Below, one piece after another: positions 60,627 through 64,000 of a stretch of DNA of 64,000 bases. The position numbers and the translations under genes are program-made. This stretch comes from Saccharopolyspora oryzae (lineage in GTDB: Bacteria > Actinomycetota > Actinomycetes > Mycobacteriales > Pseudonocardiaceae): contig NZ_JAQGLA010000021.1 in assembly GCF_027853915.1 (NCBI RefSeq), forward strand, positions 1 to 64,000, written 5' to 3'. Position 1 is the first letter of the stretch, and each line of letters starts with the position of its first letter. The notes under the pieces are model-generated. The model was not told the DNA's origin, did no database searches, and saw only the letters and a program-made list of their open reading frames with translations.

Positions 60627-62087
60627 ATGCCGTACGCGATCACCCAGACCTGCTGCAGCGACGCGACCTGCGTGAAGGTCTGCCCGGTCAACTGCATCCA
60701 CCCGACTCCGGACGAGCCGGACTTCGGCACCACCGAGATGCTCTACATCGACCCGGCGACCTGCATCGACTGCAGCGCCTGCGCCGATGCGTGCCCGGTC
60801 GACGCGATCTTCCCGGTCGACAAGCTGACCGCGCAGCTCAAGCCGTACGCCGAGGTCAACGCCGCCTACTACGCGGACCGGAGCGTCGAGCACCACGACC
60901 CGGCGCCGAACTTCCACCGCTGGGGACCGCCGGTGTTCCACCGCAACATCCCCAGCGACTTCGCGCCGCTGGACGTCGCGGTCGTGGGCACCGGACCGGC
61001 GGGCATGTACGCGGTCGAGGACCTGCTGCTGCACACCAACGCCCGCGTCACGCTGATCGACCGCCTGCCGGTCGCCGGTGGCCTGGTGCGCTACGGCGTC
61101 GCCCCGGACCACCCGTCGACGAAGAAGATCAGCGAGACCTTCCGCCGCTTCCACACCCACCCGCGCCTCCGCCTGCGCCTGGGCGTGGAGGTCGGCAAGG
61201 ACGTCTCGGTGGACGAGCTGGCGGCCAAGCACGACGCGGTGATCTACGCCGTCGGCGCGTCTTCGGCCCGCAGCCTCGGCATCCCGGGCGAGGACCTGCC
61301 CGGCAGCGTCCCGGCGACCGAGGTCGTGGCCTGGTACAACGGCCACCCGGACGTCGCGGCGGACGCGATCGACCTGTCCGCGGAGCGGATCGTGCTGGTG
61401 GGCAACGGGAACGTCGCGCTCGACGTGGCCCGGATCCTCACCTCGGACCCGAAAACCCTGGCGGGGACCACGATTTCGCCCACCGCCCTGGCCCAGCTGC
61501 GCGCCAGCAAGGTCCGCGAGGTCGTGCTCCTGGCCCGCCGGGGCCCGGACGCGGCCGCCTACACCTCGCCGGAGCTGCTCGCCCTGGCCCAGCGCGAGGA
61601 CGTCGACCTGGTCGTGGACGCCCACGACCCGCAGGTCGCCGCGACCATCGACGCAGCCGAACCGGGCACCAAAGCCGCGCTGCTGCAGGGAATCCAGCGC
61701 GAATCGGTCGACTGGTCCGCACCGCCGAGCCACGCCCGCCGCCGCGTCGTCCTCCGCTTCAACTCCGCCCCGCAGGAGGTCCTCGGCGAAACGCAGGTCC
61801 GCGCGCTGCGCGTGACCGGTGGTGTGGAGATCGCGGCGGGACGCGTGATCCGCGCGGTCGGCTACCGCGGCACCGAACTCCCCGGCCTGCCGTTCGACGC
61901 GGAGACCGGAACCATCCCGCACGAAGGCGGTCGGGTGCGGCCGGGTACCTACGTCGTCGGCTGGATCAAGCGCGGCCCGTCGGGCGGCATCGGCGCCAAC
62001 CGCACCTGCGCCCAGGAAACCGTCGGGACGCTCCTGGACGACGCAGTCGCCGGGCGGATCGGGAAGACGCGCGCGGTCATGGGATGA
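60627..62087 (+). CDS. Ferredoxin-linked NADPH reductase, FprB-like
   Basis: 486 residues. The N-terminal 7Fe/8Fe ferredoxin domain has CCSDATCVKVCPVNCIHP and CIDCSACADACPVDAI. The reductase domain has FAD and NADP motifs AVVGTGPAGMYAVEDLL and VLVGNGNVALDVARIL. It could feed electrons to the AurF-like enzyme or the P450. ATG 60627. Confidence 0.92.
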   Translation: MPYAITQTCCSDATCVKVCPVNCIHPTPDEPDFGTTEMLYIDPATCIDCSACADACPVDAIFPVDKLTAQLKPYAEVNAAYYADRSVEHHDPAPNFHRWGPPVFHRNIPSDFAPLDVAVVGTGPAGMYAVEDLLLHTNARVTLIDRLPVAGGLVRYGVAPDHPSTKKISETFRRFHTHPRLRLRLGVEVGKDVSVDELAAKHDAVIYAVGASSARSLGIPGEDLPGSVPATEVVAWYNGHPDVAADAIDLSAERIVLVGNGNVALDVARILTSDPKTLAGTTISPTALAQLRASKVREVVLLARRGPDAAAYTSPELLALAQREDVDLVVDAHDPQVAATIDAAEPGTKAALLQGIQRESVDWSAPPSHARRRVVLRFNSAPQEVLGETQVRALRVTGGVEIAAGRVIRAVGYRGTELPGLPFDAETGTIPHEGGRVRPGTYVVGWIKRGPSGGIGANRTCAQETVGTLLDDAVAGRIGKTRAVMG

Positions 62088-62109
62088 CCGACGCACCCCA
62101 GCGAGAAGT

Positions 62110-62138
62110 CCCGGGAGTTGCCCCCTCCCGGGGCTTTT
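62110..62138 (+). terminator. Intrinsic terminator
   Basis: CCCGGGAG (62110-62117) pairs with CTCCCGGG (62125-62132), followed by GCTTTT. Lies between convergent genes. Confidence 0.85.
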
Positions 62139-62144
62139 CGCACG

Positions 62145-62708
62145 TCAGGTGATCGCACCCCGGCCGTCCAGCCGCACGTCGGCCCGCTGAGCGGTCCCCT
62201 CGGTCTCGTAGACCACGCGCTCAGCGGCCATCCAGGCCCGCAAGTGTTCCTCGGCGCCTTCGCCGTCCCGCGCCAAGGTCCGCGCGAGGCGCTCGTCGTC
62301 CGGCGCCTCGACCCACACCAGCAGCGCGGTGAGCTCGCCGAACCGCCGCGCCCCCGAGCCGCAGCCCTCGACGACCAGGTACGGAGCACGCGGAACGTCG
62401 TGCCACTCGGCGTAATCCCCGGCGTACCAGTCGTACCGCTGGTACCGACCGTCGTGCCCGTCCGCGAGCGGCTCGAGGACCTGCGCACCGACCCGGTCCA
62501 CGCCGGCGAGCATCCCGTTCCACCCGTCGTACAGGTCGTCCATGTGCACGACCTGCGCGGGCAACGCCTCCGCGAGCTGGTCGGCCAGCGTCGTCTTCCC
62601 CGAACCCGAAGGCCCGTCGATGAGGACGAGCCGGGTGCGCCCGAGCCGCGGAGCCGCCTCCCGCACCCGCTGGACGAGCTCTTCCAGCACGTCAGGACCA
62701 ACGCTCAC
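62145..62708 (-). CDS. Uridine-kinase-like P-loop kinase
   Basis: 187 residues from GTG 62708. Walker A IDGPSGSGKTTLADQLA and VVHMDDLYDGW match nucleoside kinase-like proteins. Lid region is short. Substrate unknown. Confidence 0.82.
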   Translation of the reverse strand: MSVGPDVLEELVQRVREAAPRLGRTRLVLIDGPSGSGKTTLADQLAEALPAQVVHMDDLYDGWNGMLAGVDRVGAQVLEPLADGHDGRYQRYDWYAGDYAEWHDVPRAPYLVVEGCGSGARRFGELTALLVWVEAPDDERLARTLARDGEGAEEHLRAWMAAERVVYETEGTAQRADVRLDGRGAIT

Positions 62709-62783
62709 CTGGCACTCCGCACGACCGTTCCAGCACTGCACCGGGATTCTCCGCCACCGGCGTGTGACCACCCCGACCCGGTA

Positions 62784-62810
62784 CCTTAGTGGCAGTTTCT
62801 GCCACTAAGG
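62784..62810. promoter_or_regulatory. Perfect inverted repeat, probable TetR operator
   Basis: CCTTAGTGGCAG and CTGCCACTAAGG (62784-62795 and 62799-62810) flank TTT. It lies 15 nt before the TetR start, in the divergent region. Confidence 0.8.
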
Positions 62811-62825
62811 GGCTACGCTGGATCC

Positions 62826-63437
62826 GTGGCCAGGAAAGCTCTCGACCAGGACGAACTGCTGGTGATCTCCCGCCGCTGCGCAGCGGTCTTCGCCGATGCC
62901 GGCGATTCCTCGCCCACCGTGGCGCGGCTCGCGGAGGCGGCCGGGATGTCGCAGCGGAGCTTCTACCGGTACTTCCCCACCAAGGAGGAGTGCCTGCGGC
63001 CGCTCTTCGACGGCGGCAGCCGGGCGTTCACCGACGCGCTCGCCGCGCAGCCGCCCGGCACCGCACTGGCCGACGCGATGCTCCGGGCCTTCGACCTGAC
63101 CTACTCGACGAGCAGCGATGAAGAGGCGCGCGCGCTCATGGCGGTCGTCTTCGCCGATGCCGTCCTGCGGAGGGTCTGGCTGCAGGCCACCTACGAGATC
63201 ACCGAACTGCTCAGGCCGAGCGTCGCCGCACTGCTCGGCACACCGGCGGACGACTTGCGCACCACCGCGGTGTGCGGGCAGGCAGCGCTGCTGAACATCG
63301 TCGCCCTCGAGCATTCGATCCGGGACGAAACCCCGCTCGCGGACACGGCCCGCGCCGCAGCCGCCGCGCTGTTCGGCCCGCTCTCACAACCCCGGACCGC
63401 GACGCCGCACGACGCCGCGAGAACTACGACGAAGTAG
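62826..63437 (+). CDS. TetR-family repressor
   Basis: 203 residues, GTG start. The helix-turn-helix VARLAEAAGMSQRSFYRYFPTKEECL is standard. It precedes an SDR gene by 6 nt, so it probably controls its own operon through the palindrome upstream. Confidence 0.92.
   Translation: MARKALDQDELLVISRRCAAVFADAGDSSPTVARLAEAAGMSQRSFYRYFPTKEECLRPLFDGGSRAFTDALAAQPPGTALADAMLRAFDLTYSTSSDEEARALMAVVFADAVLRRVWLQATYEITELLRPSVAALLGTPADDLRTTAVCGQAALLNIVALEHSIRDETPLADTARAAAAALFGPLSQPRTATPHDAARTTTK

Positions 63438-64000
<563 letters not shown>

Overview
The window is a high-GC, densely coded stretch of an actinomycete chromosome. An Sdh1-type succinate dehydrogenase, the clpS / DUF2017 / pncB block, an aa3-type ctaD, frequent GTG and TTG starts, and WXG-type secretion features together suggest a filamentous Pseudonocardiales such as Saccharopolyspora or a relative. 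The species is inference. I saw no rRNA, tRNA, complete insertion sequence, prophage or genuine CRISPR array.

Layout. 1-4.0 kb: the end of an MHS-family transporter, a TctD/TctE-like two-component pair and a TAXI-type binding lipoprotein. 4.2-7.6 kb: DUF2017 and clpS, divergent from the NAD salvage genes pncB and pncA, then a VOC protein. 7.7-9.8 kb: a DinG-type helicase. 10.1-14.5 kb: a tightly overlapping operon of bioY, an acyl-CoA ligase, a thiolase-like protein, bioM and bioN. 14.75-20.0 kb: a polymorphic-toxin locus with an immunity candidate, an RHS protein split by a frameshift and a WXG-like partner. 20-24.3 kb: PTH2, serB and ctaD. 24.6-34.4 kb: lipoprotein, membrane and SDR genes, plus an AAA+ ATPase coupled to a TPR membrane protein. 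34.5-38.3 kb: sdhB, sdhA and sdhC. 38.4-44.0 kb: TetR divergent from a flavin oxidoreductase, then a form II molybdenum hydroxylase (L-S-M). 44.8-53.4 kb: a C-P lyase phosphonate cluster (phnF, G, H, I, J-K fusion, L, M, an IMPase-like gene, and a separate phnD). 53.6-64 kb: a cytochrome P450, DUF72, a PP2C and MarR pair, small proteins, an AurF-like diiron oxygenase with a ferredoxin-linked reductase, a kinase, and TetR with a truncated SDR.

The C-P lyase operon is the most coherent system. phnF to phnJK are joined by 1-4 nt stop/start overlaps, which implies one translationally coupled unit. PhnJ and PhnK are one 592-residue protein. phnN, phnP, phnC and phnE are absent from the window, and an inositol-monophosphatase-like gene is coupled behind phnM. 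The biotin operon resembles the Bacillus yhfU-yhfT-yhfS set joined to the ECF energizing module. Its thiolase has Ser where the second catalytic Cys should be.

Overlaying the genes are several families of interspersed palindromic elements. One is an 18-bp palindrome built on TTCAATTGAA, in some places spaced 41-42 bp apart. The second is a hairpin of about 50 nt centred on GCTATAGC. The third is a hairpin of about 45 nt with GTGAGTGC/GCACTCAC arms. The fourth is a long hairpin of about 107 nt that lies in the same orientation upstream of serB and the DUF72 gene, with a fragment before the reductase gene. Some copies supply stop codons of neighbouring genes, one is read in frame inside phnH, and two identical copies bracket an SDR gene. 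They are the least explained feature of the window.
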